Positions 24,579 to 33,195 of a DNA stretch of 64,000 nt are shown here, piece after piece (position 1 is the stretch's first letter; each line of letters begins with the position of its first letter). Location of the stretch: assembly GCF_001294335.1 (NCBI RefSeq), contig NZ_LGKG01000162.1:1-64000 (forward strand). The letters run 5' to 3'. This stretch comes from Streptomyces chattanoogensis (GTDB lineage: Bacteria > Actinomycetota > Actinomycetes > Streptomycetales > Streptomycetaceae). The translations under genes and the position numbers were made by a program. Below the pieces are notes generated by a model. That model was not told the origin of the DNA. It made no database searches and worked only from the letters and a program-made list of their open reading frames with translations.

Positions 24579-27500
24579 GGCTGCACCGGCTGTCCGTCAC
24601 CGCCTTCGGGCCCTTCGCACGCACCCAGGTCGTCGACTTCGACCGGCTGTCGCGGGACGGCCTCTTCCTGCTGCACGGCCCCACCGGCGCGGGCAAGACG
24701 TCCGTCCTGGACGCCGTGTGCTTCGCGCTGTACGGATCGGTCCCCGGGGCGCGGCAGAGCGGCCAGGCGCTGCGCAGCGATCTGGCGGACCCGCTGACCC
24801 TCACCGAGGTCGTCCTCGAACTGACCGTTGCCGAGCGCCGTTTGGAGATCACCCGGCTGCCCGAGCAGCCGCGCCCCAAGAAGCGGGGGAGCGGGACGAC
24901 CCGGGAGAAGGCGCAGAGCCGGATGCGGGAGTTCGACGCGGCCGGTGGCGAGTGGACGGCGCTGAGCCGGTCCCACCAGGAGATCGGCGAGGAGATCGGG
25001 CAGCTGCTCGGGATGAGCAAGGAGCAGTTCTGCCAGGTGGCGCTGCTGCCGCAGGGCGACTTCGCACGCTTCCTGCGGGCCGATGCGGAGGCCCGCGCCC
25101 GGCTCCTGGGGCGGCTCTTCGACACGCGGCGGTTCGCCGCCCTGGAGGACCGCCTCAACGCCCGGCGGAAGGCCGCCGGGGACCGGGTCGCGGCGGGTGA
25201 CGAGCGGCTGCTGGCGCTCGCACACCGGATGGCGCAGGCGGCGGGGGACGACACCGATCTCGACGACCCGTCCCTTCCCATGCCGGAGAGGCCGGTTGAG
25301 GCCCCCCAGGGCAGGCGGAGCCGGACGGCAACCGTACCGGCGCAGGGCCGGGGCGAGGGGCGGCCCGCCGCCGTCCCCGGCCCGGGGGAGCCCGGATTCG
25401 CCGGCGCGGTGCTGGTGCGGGCCGCCGTGGCCCGGGCCGGCGCCCGCGAGCGGCTGGAGATCGCCCAGGCCGCGGTACGCGCCGCCGAAGCGGCGGAACG
25501 CGTCGCCGCCGGGCGCCTGGAGGAAGCCCATGAACGGGACCGGCTCCAGCGGCGCCACGAGGACGCCCGCCGCCGCGCCGCCCAGCTCGAGGCCCGCGCC
25601 GAGGAGCGGGAGCGGATGCGCCGCCGGCTGGAGCGGGCCCGTGCGGCCGCCGACGTCGCCCCCGCTCTCGCGCTGCGCGACGCCGCCGGACGCGAACTGG
25701 ACGCCGCACAGGACGCCGAGCGGCGGGCCAGGGCCGCGCTGCCGCCCGATCTCGCGGAGGCCGAGGGCGACCGGCTCGCCGCACTGGAACGGCAACTGCA
25801 GGCCGACCTCGGATCGCTGACGGCGGCGCGCCGCGCCGAGCGCCGGGCCGCCGACATCGGCCTGGAGCGCGCCGGACTCGACCGGGAGGCGCGCGCCGAC
25901 GACCAGACGCTGCTGGACACCGCCGAGTGGCTGGCCGGCTGGGACGCCGTCCGCGAAGCCCATCAGCGGCGCATCGAGACGGCTCAGGAGGCCGCGACCC
26001 GCGCCGAACAGCTCGGCGCGCAGCTCCGGCCCGCCGCCGAACGCCTCGAGGCGGCCCGCCGCCGCGACGCCCTCGGTGCGGAAGTGCAGGCCGCAGAGCG
26101 GGAGTTGCTGGCCGCCAGGGAGCGTGCCGCGGCGGCACACGAGAACTGGCTCGACCTCAAGGACCGGCGGCTGCGCGGAATCGCCGCCGAGCTCGCGGAA
26201 GGGCTGCGGGACGGCGAGGCGTGCGCGGTGTGCGGGGCGACCGACCACCCCGACCCGGCCCGTGCGGGCGAGGGGCATGTCGACCGGGCGGCCGAGGAGG
26301 CCGCGCTGGCCGCTCACCGCCGGGCCGAGGACGCCCGCCGGCAGACCGAGAGCCGCTGCCAGTCCGCCCGGGAGGCGCTGGCCGGCGCCGCCGCCGCGGC
26401 CGGAGACGCACCGGCCGGCGAACTCGCCGAACAGGTCGAGGAGTTGCGTAGGGAGCATGCGCGCGACCATGCGGCCGGGGCCGATCTGCATGCCGCCCGC
26501 GAGGCCCTGGGACGCGCCGAGCGCGAGTACGAGCACCGCCGCGCCGAGCAGCAGCAGGCCGAGCGCCGCGTCGCCGCCCGCACCTCGCACCGGGAAGCGC
26601 TGCACCGCGAACAGGCCGCGCTGGAGGAGGAGCTGACCCGGGCACGCGGCGACTGCGCCAGCGTCGCCGAGCGCGCCGGACGGCTGGAACGGCAAGTGAC
26701 GCTGCTCGCCGCAGCCGCCGAGGCCTCCCGTACGGCGGGCGGCTGCGCCGAGCGCCTCAAGGACGCCGACGCCGGGCTCTCCGACGCCGCCTACCGCGCC
26801 GGATTCGACACTCCGCAGTCCGCCGTCGAGGCGCTGCTGCAGGACGGCGAATGGCGCGCGCTCCAGCAGCGCCTCGACGCCTGGCAGGCCGAATCCGCCG
26901 CCGTGCAGGCGGAGCTGGACAGCCCCGAGGGTGTTGCCGCGGCGGCCCTGCCGCCCGCCGACCCGGACGCCGCACGCACCGCGCACGAGGCCGCGGGACA
27001 GCGGCTGCGGACCGCCGCCGCGGCCCAGGCGGCCGCCCGCGACCGCTGCGGCGAACTCGACCGGCTGTCCGCCCGCGCCGAGGCCGACGCCCGCGAACTG
27101 GCCCCGCTGCGCACCGCCTACGACCGCATCGCCCGCCTCGCCGGGCTCGCCTCGGGCACCTCCGGCGAGAACGAACGGCGGATGCGCCTGGAGTCGTACG
27201 TCCTCGCCGCCCGCCTCGAACAGGTCGCGGCCGCCGCCAGCGAACGGCTGCACAGGATGTCGTCCGGCCGCTACACCCTCGTCCACTCCGACGAACGCGC
27301 CGGCGGCACCCGGCGCTCCGGACTCGGGCTGCATGTCATCGACGCCTGGACCGGCCAGGAGCGCGACACCTCCAGCCTCTCCGGCGGGGAGACCTTCTTC
27401 GCCTCGCTCGCCCTCGCCCTCGGGCTCGCCGACGTCGTCACCGACGAGGCCGGCGGCACCCGGCTCGACACCCTCTTCATCGACGAGGGCTTCGGCAGCC

Positions 27501-27673
27501 TCGACGAACAGACCCTGGACGAGGTCCTGGACGTGCTGGACGGGCTGCGCGAACGCGACCGCAGCGTCGGCATCGTCAGCCATGTCGCCGACCTGCGCAC
27601 GCGGATCCCGGCGCAGCTGGAGGTCGTCAAGGACCGGTCGGGCTCGGCGGTCCGGCACCGGGTCCCTGGCTGA
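24575..27673 (+). CDS. sbcC: Exonuclease subunit SbcC (Rad50-type ATPase)
   Basis: The 1032-aa SMC-like protein has Walker A GPTGAGKT (35-42), the Q-loop in FCQVALLPQGDFARF, and long alanine/arginine-rich coiled coils. A zinc-hook CAVC (about 549-552) lies mid-protein. The ABC signature LSGGE (about 935) and Walker B TLFIDEGFGSLDE (about 965) follow. All catalytic elements are intact. It tethers and remodels DNA ends for SbcD. The 3' end overlaps the convergent Lrp-type gene by 47 bp. Confidence 0.95.
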   Translation: MRLHRLSVTAFGPFARTQVVDFDRLSRDGLFLLHGPTGAGKTSVLDAVCFALYGSVPGARQSGQALRSDLADPLTLTEVVLELTVAERRLEITRLPEQPRPKKRGSGTTREKAQSRMREFDAAGGEWTALSRSHQEIGEEIGQLLGMSKEQFCQVALLPQGDFARFLRADAEARARLLGRLFDTRRFAALEDRLNARRKAAGDRVAAGDERLLALAHRMAQAAGDDTDLDDPSLPMPERPVEAPQGRRSRTATVPAQGRGEGRPAAVPGPGEPGFAGAVLVRAAVARAGARERLEIAQAAVRAAEAAERVAAGRLEEAHERDRLQRRHEDARRRAAQLEARAEERERMRRRLERARAAADVAPALALRDAAGRELDAAQDAERRARAALPPDLAEAEGDRLAALERQLQADLGSLTAARRAERRAADIGLERAGLDREARADDQTLLDTAEWLAGWDAVREAHQRRIETAQEAATRAEQLGAQLRPAAERLEAARRRDALGAEVQAAERELLAARERAAAAHENWLDLKDRRLRGIAAELAEGLRDGEACAVCGATDHPDPARAGEGHVDRAAEEAALAAHRRAEDARRQTESRCQSAREALAGAAAAAGDAPAGELAEQVEELRREHARDHAAGADLHAAREALGRAEREYEHRRAEQQQAERRVAARTSHREALHREQAALEEELTRARGDCASVAERAGRLERQVTLLAAAAEASRTAGGCAERLKDADAGLSDAAYRAGFDTPQSAVEALLQDGEWRALQQRLDAWQAESAAVQAELDSPEGVAAAALPPADPDAARTAHEAAGQRLRTAAAAQAAARDRCGELDRLSARAEADARELAPLRTAYDRIARLAGLASGTSGENERRMRLESYVLAARLEQVAAAASERLHRMSSGRYTLVHSDERAGGTRRSGLGLHVIDAWTGQERDTSSLSGGETFFASLALALGLADVVTDEAGGTRLDTLFIDEGFGSLDEQTLDEVLDVLDGLRERDRSVGIVSHVADLRTRIPAQLEVVKDRSGSAVRHRVPG

Positions 27674-28112
27674 TCACGGGGCGGCGGGGGAGCGGCGAGG
27701 AGTACACGACGCTGGTGGTCACCGAGCCGAGCGCCCCGATCCGGCCCGAGACCTCCTCCAGATGCCGCATCGACCGGGCGGCGACCTTGATGACGAAGCA
27801 GTCGTCGCCCGTGACGTGGTGGGCCTCCAGGATCTCCGGTGTGCTCTCCAGCAGATCGTGGAACGGCTTGTAGTTGCCGTTCGGGTAGCGCAGCCGGACG
27901 AAGGCGAGCACCGGCAGACCGAGCCGCTCCGGGTCGATCACCGCCGCATAACCCGAAATCACCCCGGACTCCTCCAGACGGCGCACCCTTTCGGTCACGG
28001 CGCTCGCGGACATGTTCACGGCCCGCGCCAGCTCCGCGTAACCCACGCGGCCGTTGCGCTGCAGAACATCGAGGATGCGCCAGTCGGTGGCGTCGGGGGA
28101 ATAGCCGGTCAT
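27627..28112 (-). CDS. Lrp/AsnC-family transcriptional regulator
   Basis: The 161-aa protein has an N-terminal winged HTH (TDWRILDVLQRNGRVGYAEL, SASAVTERVRRLEESGVISGY) and a C-terminal RAM/ligand-binding domain (AHHVTGDDCFVIKVA, VTTSVVYSS). Such proteins sense amino acids. It is divergent from the rhodanese gene with a 94-bp gap, so it may control that gene and itself. Its C-terminal coding end overlaps sbcC on the opposite strand. Confidence 0.92.
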   Translation of the reverse strand: MTGYSPDATDWRILDVLQRNGRVGYAELARAVNMSASAVTERVRRLEESGVISGYAAVIDPERLGLPVLAFVRLRYPNGNYKPFHDLLESTPEILEAHHVTGDDCFVIKVAARSMRHLEEVSGRIGALGSVTTSVVYSSPLPRRPVISQGPGAGPPSPTGP

Positions 28113-28206
28113 AGCCGCTGTCTAGCAGGGGAATCCCCGGCTGATCAAGGGTTTTGCCGGTGATCACCGCTTCAAGGGCCGACCGACGGACCGTAAATTA
28201 TCGGCC

Positions 28207-28707
28207 ATGATCACACAAGGCATACGCACCCCGGGCCCGACCACCGCCACCAGCGCCGTCCTGGCCACCCCGCCCGCCGCACCCGCCGACGCCGCCGCCT
28301 ACTTCGCCGCCCGCCTCGCCTTCCACACCGATGTCGCCGATGTGCACGCCGCGCTCGCCGCCGGTGCCGCCGACTTCGTCGTCGTCGACTCCCGGAGCAC
28401 CGGGGCCTGGGACCAGGGCCATGTCCCCGGAGCCGTCCACCTGCCCACCGCCCGTATCCCCCAGGACGCGGCAGGGGTGCTCGACCCCGCGGTCCCGGTC
28501 GTCGTGTACTGCTGGGGCCCCGGCTGCGACGGTGCCACCCGCGCCGCCCTCGCGCTGGCCCGGCTCGGCTACCGGGTCAAGGAGATGCTCGGCGGCATCG
28601 AGTACTGGATCCGCGAGGGATACGAGGTGGCCACCTGGCAGGGCACGGAACGGCGCCCCGCCGACCCGCTGACCGCGCCCGTCGGGGCGGAGGACTGCGG
28701 CTGCTGA
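28207..28707 (+). CDS. Rhodanese-like domain protein
   Basis: The 166-aa protein is one rhodanese domain. It has VVDSRSTGAWDQGHVPGAVH, a six-residue active loop beginning with the cysteine in VVYCWGPGCDGATR, and LGGIEYWIREGY. The loop WGPGCDG is larger and carries two cysteines, so sulfur relay is possible. It likely transfers sulfur from a persulfide donor. The divergent Lrp-type gene is the probable regulator. Ends with a DCGC motif. Confidence 0.88.
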   Translation: MITQGIRTPGPTTATSAVLATPPAAPADAAAYFAARLAFHTDVADVHAALAAGAADFVVVDSRSTGAWDQGHVPGAVHLPTARIPQDAAGVLDPAVPVVVYCWGPGCDGATRAALALARLGYRVKEMLGGIEYWIREGYEVATWQGTERRPADPLTAPVGAEDCGC

Positions 28708-28741
28708 GCCGGGGAACGGGGCCGGCGCACCGCCGCGGCCG

Positions 28742-29665
28742 TCAACTCCCCGTGCTGCTCCCGGCATGGGCCCCGGCCGGAGCGCTCACCAGGGCCTCGA
28801 ACAACGGTCCGGCGTCCGCCCCCGCAGGCAGCCCGCTCACCTGCCCGTCGCCGACCTCGACGACCCGCCAGACGCCGTCCATCCGCAGCGCCAGGTCCGT
28901 GGTGACGAAGCGGGCGTCCAACTCCCGTACCCGCGGGGCCACATGAGTGAGATCGGGGGCCGGGCACAGCCCCGGCGTGTCGGGGTGCGGGCCGGTCAGC
29001 ACCGGCTCGCCGTCCAGCCACCAGACCCTCGCCTCGCCCACCGCCCGGTCGAAGTCCTCGAAGGCGCGCAGCACCACACCGCCGGTCAGAAACTCCTCCT
29101 GGAGGGCGACGAAGCGGTGGACGACCGAGGCCAGACGGCCGGTGTCGGCCGCGTCCGGGACGTACGCGGCCTCCTCCCATTCGTGTTTACGGGACTTGAC
29201 CCAGTCCTTGACCACGACGGGGCGGTCTCCGAAGGGCCCGGCGAGCCTGGCCAGTGCCGCGCGCTCCGGGGCACGGCCGGGCGCGCAGGGGAGAAGCGTG
29301 CTGCGCGGGGTGAGTGAGCGGAAGGTGTCGTACCAGCCGGGGAGTTCATGGGCCGTGCGGTACGCGGCGGGGGAGCTCAGCAGCCGGCAGCCGCGGGCGG
29401 CCAGCGCCGCGGCCAGCTCGGCGTAACGGCCGGCGGGCAGCATCCAGCCGCGGTACCAGACCGCGCCCGCCCCGCGCGGCACCCGGGACACCGCCGCCCC
29501 GGCGTCCCCCGCCGACAGCGCCTCGTGGTCGAGGACCGCGGCCGACGCACCGGCCGACCGGGCCGCGGCGGCCTCGGCCGCGAAGTGCGGGTCGGGGCGC
29601 CGAGGACGCAGCGGGTCGCCGGGGAGGAGAAAGAGCGGCGGGGCGGCGGGGTGGTCCGGGGTCAT
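28742..29665 (-). CDS. ATP-grasp domain protein (R2K/DUF4343-like)
   Basis: The 307-aa protein has ATP-grasp features: RPVVVKDWVKSRKHEWEEA (nucleotide-binding lysines), VALQEEFLTGGVVLRAF, EARVWWLDGEPVLTG and the metal-binding end VTTDLALRMDGVWRVVEVGDGQ. The VKSRKHEWEEA pattern resembles the R2K-type ATP-grasps that couple amino or carboxy groups, often found in conflict or peptide-modifying loci. No peptide precursor gene was seen nearby. Substrate unknown. Confidence 0.78.
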   Translation of the reverse strand: MTPDHPAAPPLFLLPGDPLRPRRPDPHFAAEAAAARSAGASAAVLDHEALSAGDAGAAVSRVPRGAGAVWYRGWMLPAGRYAELAAALAARGCRLLSSPAAYRTAHELPGWYDTFRSLTPRSTLLPCAPGRAPERAALARLAGPFGDRPVVVKDWVKSRKHEWEEAAYVPDAADTGRLASVVHRFVALQEEFLTGGVVLRAFEDFDRAVGEARVWWLDGEPVLTGPHPDTPGLCPAPDLTHVAPRVRELDARFVTTDLALRMDGVWRVVEVGDGQVSGLPAGADAGPLFEALVSAPAGAHAGSSTGS

Positions 29666-29689
29666 GCCATCGGACCCTACGGGCGGGCA

Positions 29690-29724
29690 TGTCCGGCCAC
29701 AACGGGATATGCAGTGGCCGGACA
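29690..29724 (-). terminator. Hairpin between DUF885 peptidase and ATP-grasp genes
   Basis: A perfect 11-bp inverted repeat TGTCCGGCCAC / GTGGCCGGACA flanks a 13-nt loop. It lies after the minus-strand peptidase gene and its tandem repeat, 25 bp before the ATP-grasp start. One arm overlaps the first 30-bp repeat copy. It fits an attenuator or terminator. Confidence 0.65.
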
Positions 29725-29807
29725 GCGCGCCGCCTCAGGTCACAGCGCCGGACAGCGCGCCGCCTCAGGTCACAGCGCCGGACAGCGCGCCGCCTCAGGT
29801 CACAGCG
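29718..29807. repeat. Three perfect 30-bp tandem repeats spanning a stop codon
   Basis: Three identical 30-bp units (29718-29747, 29748-29777, 29778-29807; core GACAGCGCGCCGCCTCAGGT) are followed by a partial unit. The last copy includes the DUF885 stop (29800-29802), so the array looks like duplication of the gene's 3' end into the intergenic space. No spacers or cas genes accompany it. Confidence 0.95.
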
Positions 29808-31494
29808 CCGACAGCTCGCTCAGCAGATCGTCCAGCCCCAGCGAACCCTGCGAGAGCGCCGCCATGTGCCAGGCCTTGAGGTCGAAGTCCGCGCCGTGCC
29901 GGGCGCGGGCCGCCTCCCGGCCCTGGAGCCAGACCCGTTCACCGAGCTTGTAGCCGATCGCCTGGCCTGCGATGCCCTGATAGCGGATCACCTCGCTCTC
30001 GACATAGTCCGCCGGGCGGCTGCAGTGCAGCCCCAGGAACTCCTGCGCCAGCTGTGGAGTCCAGCGCTCACCCGGGTGGAAGGGCGAGTCCGCCGGGATC
30101 TCCAGCTCCAGATGCATACCGATGTCGATGATGACGCGGATCGCCCGCATCATCTGCGCATCCAGATAACCCAGGCGCCGTTCGGGACTGGTCAGGAAGC
30201 CCAGCTCGTCCATCAGACGCTCGGCGTACAGCGCCCAGCCCTCGGCGTTCGCCGAGACGATGCCCACCGTGGTCTGGTAGCGGGAGAGCTGATCGGCGAC
30301 ATGGGTCCACTGCGCCAGCTGGAGGTGATGGCCCGGCACCCCCTCGTGGTACCAGGTGGAAACCAGGTCGTACGCCGGGAAGCGGGTCTCGCCCATCGTC
30401 GGCAGCCAGGTGCGGCCGGGGCGGGAGAAGTCCAGCGAGGGCTGGGTGTAGTACGGGGCCGCGGCGCTGCCCGGCGGGGCGATCCGCGACTCCACCTTCC
30501 GCACCCGCTCGGCGAGCTCGAAGTGCGTGCCGTCCAGCGCGTCGATCGCCTCGTCCATCAGCGACTGGAGCCACTGCCGGGTCTCCTCGACGCCCTCGAC
30601 CGTCTCACCGTGCTCATCGCACCAGGCCAGCGCCTCCCACGGAGTCTTCGCACCGGGCAGGACCTTCTCCGCCTCGGTCTCCATCTCGGCCAGCAGCCGG
30701 TGGAACTCGGACCAGCCGTACGCATACGCCTCGTCCGCGTCGAGGTCGGCGCCGTTGTAGTAACGGGCGAGCCGGGCGTAGCGTTCCCGGCCCACCACGT
30801 CCGGCGCGCCCGCGACGGCCGGGGCGTAGCTGTCCCGGAGCCAGTCGCGCAGCTCCACCAGGGCGCCGGTCGCGACCTCGGCCGCCGCGGTCAGTTCGGT
30901 GCGCAGCGCGTCCGGGCCCGGGTCGGTGAATTCGGCGAACCAGCTGCGGTCCGTGCCGATCCATTCCGCCAACTGGCCGATGACCGTGGCGACCTGGCGC
31001 GGTCCGGCGGGCAGTTCCCGCCGCAGGCCGGCGTCGAGGGAGGCGCGGTAGCCCTCCAGCGCGGCCGGTACCGCCCGCAGCCGCCGGGCGATCGCCGCCC
31101 AGTCCGCCTCGGTCTCGGCGGGGGTGATCGTGAAGACCTCGCGGACGCCGTGCAGCGGCGAGCCGAGGTTGCTGACCGCGCGCAGGCCCTCGCCCGCGTC
31201 GTGCACCGCCAGCTCCGCGGTCAGCCGCTCACGCAGCAGCCGGGCGCAGATCCGCTCGGCGGCGCTGTCCGCGCCCGGCCGGGCCTCGGCCTCGGTGAGC
31301 TTCTCCAGCGTCGTACGGGCCAGTTGGGCCACCGCCTCCTGGCCCGTGGGCGAGAGGTCGGGAAGCCTGCCGGAGCTCTCGGCGACACCGAGGTAGGTGC
31401 CGCTGATGGGGTCCAGCTCGACGAGGGCGTCGACATAGGCATCGGCGATCTGGCGGGGCAGCGGGCCGCCGCCGGAAGAAGTGGTGTGGGACAT
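29800..31494 (-). CDS. DUF885 family metallopeptidase-like protein
   Basis: The 564-aa cytosolic protein has the zinc site STWYHEGVPGHHLQLAQ (HExxxHH-like) followed by SANAEGWALYAERLMDELG with the third-ligand glutamate. This is standard for DUF885, related to M32-type carboxypeptidases and dipeptidases. Substrate unknown. Start ATG 31494 (MSHTTSSGGG) follows a conserved N-terminus; an in-frame extension to 31641 is proline/arginine-rich and unlikely. The last codons lie in a 30-bp tandem repeat. Confidence 0.9.
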   Translation of the reverse strand: MSHTTSSGGGPLPRQIADAYVDALVELDPISGTYLGVAESSGRLPDLSPTGQEAVAQLARTTLEKLTEAEARPGADSAAERICARLLRERLTAELAVHDAGEGLRAVSNLGSPLHGVREVFTITPAETEADWAAIARRLRAVPAALEGYRASLDAGLRRELPAGPRQVATVIGQLAEWIGTDRSWFAEFTDPGPDALRTELTAAAEVATGALVELRDWLRDSYAPAVAGAPDVVGRERYARLARYYNGADLDADEAYAYGWSEFHRLLAEMETEAEKVLPGAKTPWEALAWCDEHGETVEGVEETRQWLQSLMDEAIDALDGTHFELAERVRKVESRIAPPGSAAAPYYTQPSLDFSRPGRTWLPTMGETRFPAYDLVSTWYHEGVPGHHLQLAQWTHVADQLSRYQTTVGIVSANAEGWALYAERLMDELGFLTSPERRLGYLDAQMMRAIRVIIDIGMHLELEIPADSPFHPGERWTPQLAQEFLGLHCSRPADYVESEVIRYQGIAGQAIGYKLGERVWLQGREAARARHGADFDLKAWHMAALSQGSLGLDDLLSELSAL

Positions 31495-31720
31495 GACGGC
31501 ATCCTCGTACGGATCACCCCGCCGCGTCACCAACAATAGGCCGGACGTTCCTGTCGCTTTGCCGCCGCATTGCCATTCGTGGTGCCCGCACCGCCGTCCG
31601 GCGCGCCGCGGATGCCGCGGACCGGCCGGGTGCCGCCACACCCGGCCGGTCCTGCGGATCCGCGCGCACCCCGCGGCATGGCGGGCCGGGAGCCGTTGAC
31701 GGTCGCCCGCCGTGGTCCGG

Positions 31721-33112
31721 CTACTTCGGACGTCCCGCCGGCACCCCGAGCCGTGGCGGGCCGGCCACTTCGGTCACCCCCGCCGGGCGCGTGGTGATCA
31801 CCAGCGTGCCCTCCTCTATCTGGTAGTCCAGCGGCAGCCCCAGACCGCGCATCGCCGCCACCATCCCGGTGTTGGAGGCCTGGGTGATGGCGTACACGGT
31901 TTCGCAGCCCGTCTCGGCGGCCATCGTCACCAGCCGGCGCAGCAGCTCCGCGCCGATCCCGCGCTGCTGCCAGGCGTCCTCGACCAGCAGCGCGACCTCG
32001 GTCTCGTCGCCGTCCCAGAGGAGATGGCCCAGGGCCACCAGGCGCCCGGAAGCCGTCTCCACCGCCAGCGTACGGCCGAACCGGGGGCTGAGCAGATGCG
32101 CCAGATAGCGGTCCGCGTCGGTGACCGGCCCGTGATAGCGCAGCCCGAGCGTGGCCGCGGAGCAGCGGTCGTGCATCTCGCGGGCGGCGGCCAGGTCGGT
32201 GGTGTCGGCACGGCGGATGGTGATCTCGTTGCCCTCGGGCAGCGTCAGCACATCCCGCCGCGGCGGCACCCGCTGGCCGAGCCTGGCATCCAGATCGACC
32301 AGGGCGCGCACTCGGGCGAACTCGGTGGGCGTGAACGGCAACTGCGGCCTTTCGATGGTGAGCGACCCCCCGGAGGGGTCGCGGAATTTCATGGTGTGCT
32401 CGGCCAGCACGCCCTCGGCGGGCACCTGCTCGGCCAGCGGGTGCCCGCGCAGCGAACGTGCGGGCACCGAACGGATCCTGCAGCGCCCCAGCAGCTGACG
32501 CAGCGCCAGCGGCAGTTCGGAGGAGTCCAGGGCCGTACGGGTCGCCAGCCCCAGCATCCGGGTCGGCGCATCGACCAGGTCGTGGGCGTCCGCCCGCTCC
32601 AGCCAGCTGTGTGCGCCGCCCGCGCCGGCCACCGTACGGGTCAGCTCCCCGGGCGCGACCGCGGCCGGCGCGCGGAGCAGGAACTCGTCGACCGTGCCGT
32701 CGGACAGCGGATGGGTCTGCAGGCTGAGGATGTCCACCCGGCGCCCGGCCAGCGCCGTGCACAGCGCGGCCAGGCTGCCCGGCTCGTCCTGGACCGTGGT
32801 CCGCATCCGCCACAGCACCGTCTCCTGCCCGCCGGCCTCGGTGGCCCCGGCGGGGGAGGGCAGCGCCATGGCGCCGGTATCGGTCGGGGGCGGGGCGTGG
32901 CCGTGCCGTCGTGACCACCACACGTGGAAGCCGGCCGTGGCGAGCAGGGCCACCGCCCCCGCGCACAGCAGCACCGGGCCGGACGGCCCGTGCGCCACGG
33001 TGTTGGCCACCAGGTCGGCCACGGCCACCGCCGTGAACAGGGCGGCGAGCTCGACGACCTCCCGGCGCCAGTGATGGCGGCGGGAGGAATGGGCAGAGGT
33101 TGCTTCAGTCAT
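31721..33112 (-). CDS. Membrane protein with ACT domain and GNAT acetyltransferase
   Basis: The 463-aa protein starts with two membrane helices (about 20-75). An ACT domain follows (about 100-170: VQDEPGSLAALCTALAGRRVDILSLQTH), then a central region and a GNAT domain (about 300-440: RRADTTDLAAAREMHDRCSA, VEDAWQQRGIGAELLRRL with the acetyl-CoA loop). ACT domains bind amino acids, so acetylation may be amino-acid controlled. Start ATG 33112. The combination TM-ACT-GNAT is uncommon but recurs in streptomycetes. Confidence 0.8.
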   Translation of the reverse strand: MTEATSAHSSRRHHWRREVVELAALFTAVAVADLVANTVAHGPSGPVLLCAGAVALLATAGFHVWWSRRHGHAPPPTDTGAMALPSPAGATEAGGQETVLWRMRTTVQDEPGSLAALCTALAGRRVDILSLQTHPLSDGTVDEFLLRAPAAVAPGELTRTVAGAGGAHSWLERADAHDLVDAPTRMLGLATRTALDSSELPLALRQLLGRCRIRSVPARSLRGHPLAEQVPAEGVLAEHTMKFRDPSGGSLTIERPQLPFTPTEFARVRALVDLDARLGQRVPPRRDVLTLPEGNEITIRRADTTDLAAAREMHDRCSAATLGLRYHGPVTDADRYLAHLLSPRFGRTLAVETASGRLVALGHLLWDGDETEVALLVEDAWQQRGIGAELLRRLVTMAAETGCETVYAITQASNTGMVAAMRGLGLPLDYQIEEGTLVITTRPAGVTEVAGPPRLGVPAGRPK

Positions 33113-33195
33113 GCAGACAGCCTCGCGGACCGGTGTTGCCTGATCGCCAACACTTTGTGTCCGACGGGTAAAAGACGCAATCGGAGCATTGGTCC

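Noticed and set aside
24416..27658. 1080-residue open frame antisense to sbcC
   Set aside because: It is a mirror of sbcC codon bias (high GC third positions leave the opposite strand open); the sense protein has all SbcC motifs.
29718..29807. Possible CRISPR array
   Set aside because: The units are contiguous without spacers, only three copies, and no cas gene is near.
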